Origin: Pseudomonas rhizoryzae
GTDB lineage: Bacteria; Pseudomonadota; Gammaproteobacteria; Pseudomonadales; Pseudomonadaceae
Assembly (NCBI RefSeq): GCF_005250615.1
Contig: NZ_SULM01000008.1
Span: 248,001 to 312,000 of the forward strand
Direction of reading: 5' to 3'
DNA: 64,000 nt
The notes below the pieces were generated by a model. It ran no database searches and was not told the origin of the DNA. It saw only the letters and a program-made list of their open reading frames with translations. Both the position numbers and the translations under genes were made by a program. Of the stretch, positions 63,123-64,000 are shown one piece after another; position 1 is the stretch's first letter; each line of letters opens with the position of its first letter.

Positions 63123-64000
63123 ATGAGCACTACACTGACCGCTGGCGGCGCCGTTTCGGCACGACCGGCTTTCCTCTCCAAGGAACGCATCATCGCGCGC
63201 CCTGGTTTCAACCGCTGGCTGGTACCGCCGGCCGCCCTGGCCATCCATCTATGCATCGGCATGGCCTACGGCTTCTCGGTGTTCTGGCTGCCGCTGTCCA
63301 AGGCTGTCGGCATCACCGCCGCTGTCGCCTGTCCGGTGGACATAGGCTTCTTCGAGCAGATCTTCAGCGCCACCTGCGACTGGAAGATCTCCCAGCTCGG
63401 CTGGATCTATACCCTGTTCTTCATCTTCCTCGGCTGCTCGGCCGCCCTGTTCGGCGGCTGGCTGGAGCATGCCGGTCCGCGCAAGGCCGGTGTCGTCTCG
63501 GCGCTGTGCTGGTGCGGCGGTCTGCTGATTTCCGCCCTGGGCATCTATACCCACCAGATCTGGATGCTGTGGCTCGGCTCCGGCGTGATCGGCGGTATCG
63601 GCCTGGGTCTAGGCTACATCTCGCCGGTGTCGACCCTGATCAAGTGGTTCCCGGACAAGCGCGGCATGGCGACCGGCATGGCCATCATGGGCTTCGGTGG
63701 CGGCGCCATGGTGGGTGCACCCCTGGCTGACCTGCTGATGCGCCACTTCGCCTCGGCGACCCAAGTCGGTGTATGGCAGGCCTTCCTGGTCATGGCGGTG
63801 ATCTACTTCGTCTTCATGATGAGCGGCGCCCTGAGCTACCGCGTGCCGCCGACCGGTTGGAAACCCGCCGGCTGGACGCCTTCGACCAAGAAGGCGCAGA
63901 ACGCCATGATCACCAATCGCCACGTGCACGTCAGCAAGATCTGGGGCATTCCGCAGTTCTGGCTGGTCTGGGCGGTGCTGTGCCTGAACGTCACCGCCGG
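63123..64000 (+). CDS. OFA-family MFS transporter (3' end beyond window)
   Basis: The first 292 residues of an MFS protein that runs past the window end. The N-terminal LAIHLCIGMAYGFSVFWLPLSKA, a Cys-containing periplasmic loop and GIGLGLGYISPVSTLIKWFPDKRGMATGMAIMGFGGGAM mark the oxalate/formate antiporter (OFA, YhjX-like) group. The ATG at 63123 follows an AAAAGG-type site. The substrate is unknown. Confidence 0.88.
   Translation, partial: MSTTLTAGGAVSARPAFLSKERIIARPGFNRWLVPPAALAIHLCIGMAYGFSVFWLPLSKAVGITAAVACPVDIGFFEQIFSATCDWKISQLGWIYTLFFIFLGCSAALFGGWLEHAGPRKAGVVSALCWCGGLLISALGIYTHQIWMLWLGSGVIGGIGLGLGYISPVSTLIKWFPDKRGMATGMAIMGFGGGAMVGAPLADLLMRHFASATQVGVWQAFLVMAVIYFVFMMSGALSYRVPPTGWKPAGWTPSTKKAQNAMITNRHVHVSKIWGIPQFWLVWAVLCLNVTA

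Overview
The window is high-GC, densely coded chromosome of a Pseudomonas. The evidence is a recognisable SutA (RNA polymerase-associated protein of Pseudomonas), a PchP-type phosphorylcholine phosphatase, the comM / ubiK / glnK-amtB / yjbQ-like / sutA neighbourhood, Pseudomonas-style REP sequences, and several LysR, MerR and AraC regulators next to transporters. The xylose operon and the yellow-pseudomonad-like gene mix would fit the P. oryzihabitans/psychrotolerans group, but that species guess is inference only. No rRNA, CRISPR array, insertion sequence or prophage was seen. One tRNA (Phe) is present.

Layout. 1-11.7 kb: a truncated 2OG-Fe(II) oxygenase, an AlaX-type tRNA editing protein, LysR regulators, a sugar porter behind a LacI-type operator, a GcvR-like ACT protein, pchP, a metabolite:H+ symporter, an OPT transporter and an aldo/keto reductase. 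11.8-15.1 kb: a stress-envelope block, with a small hydrophilic protein, a three-gene overlapping operon (two membrane-anchored hydrophilic proteins flanking a holin-superfamily protein) and divergent dps. 15.3-18.8 kb: a type VI secretion cargo island, with a PAAR-phospholipase (DUF2235) effector followed by two nearly identical DUF2931 lipoprotein immunity genes. A copy of only the last ~60 codons of the effector lies between the two immunity genes, left by an 865-bp-period tandem duplication. 18.9-25.5 kb: xylR and divergent xylA-xylF-xylG-xylH (no xylB).

25.8-35.3 kb: assorted accessory genes, including a Na+/H+ antiporter, a GNAT, a soluble PAS-PAS chemoreceptor-like protein, azlC-azlD-araC, an orphan ParA, a DUF1264 protein and a DMT exporter. 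35.4-44.9 kb: a signalling island with three hybrid histidine kinases carrying an RpfC/PA1396-like multi-pass sensor. Two NarL-type response regulators are encoded convergently and overlap the kinase 3' ends. A cluster of small lipoprotein/secreted genes lies between the two units. 45-53.6 kb: MATE exporter with LysR, a Cache chemoreceptor, a LexA-boxed microprotein, a SoxR-like MerR/MFS pair, comM and ubiK. 53.6-56.7 kb: nitrogen control (NtrC sites, sigma-54 promoter, glnK-amtB), a YjbQ-family protein and sutA. 56.7-64 kb: small secreted or membrane proteins, a cupin, a histidine-rich tandem-module protein behind a MerR-type metal promoter, tRNA-Phe, yggX-mutY-asmA (overlapping or nearly so) and a truncated OFA-family MFS gene.

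Three copies of a 137-188 bp palindromic element (10494, 33436, 40355) sit in divergent intergenic regions. Two of them show compensatory base changes in their stems. The most interesting parts are the effector-stub/immunity duplication, the RpfC-like kinase island, the covarying palindromes and the SOS-box microprotein.
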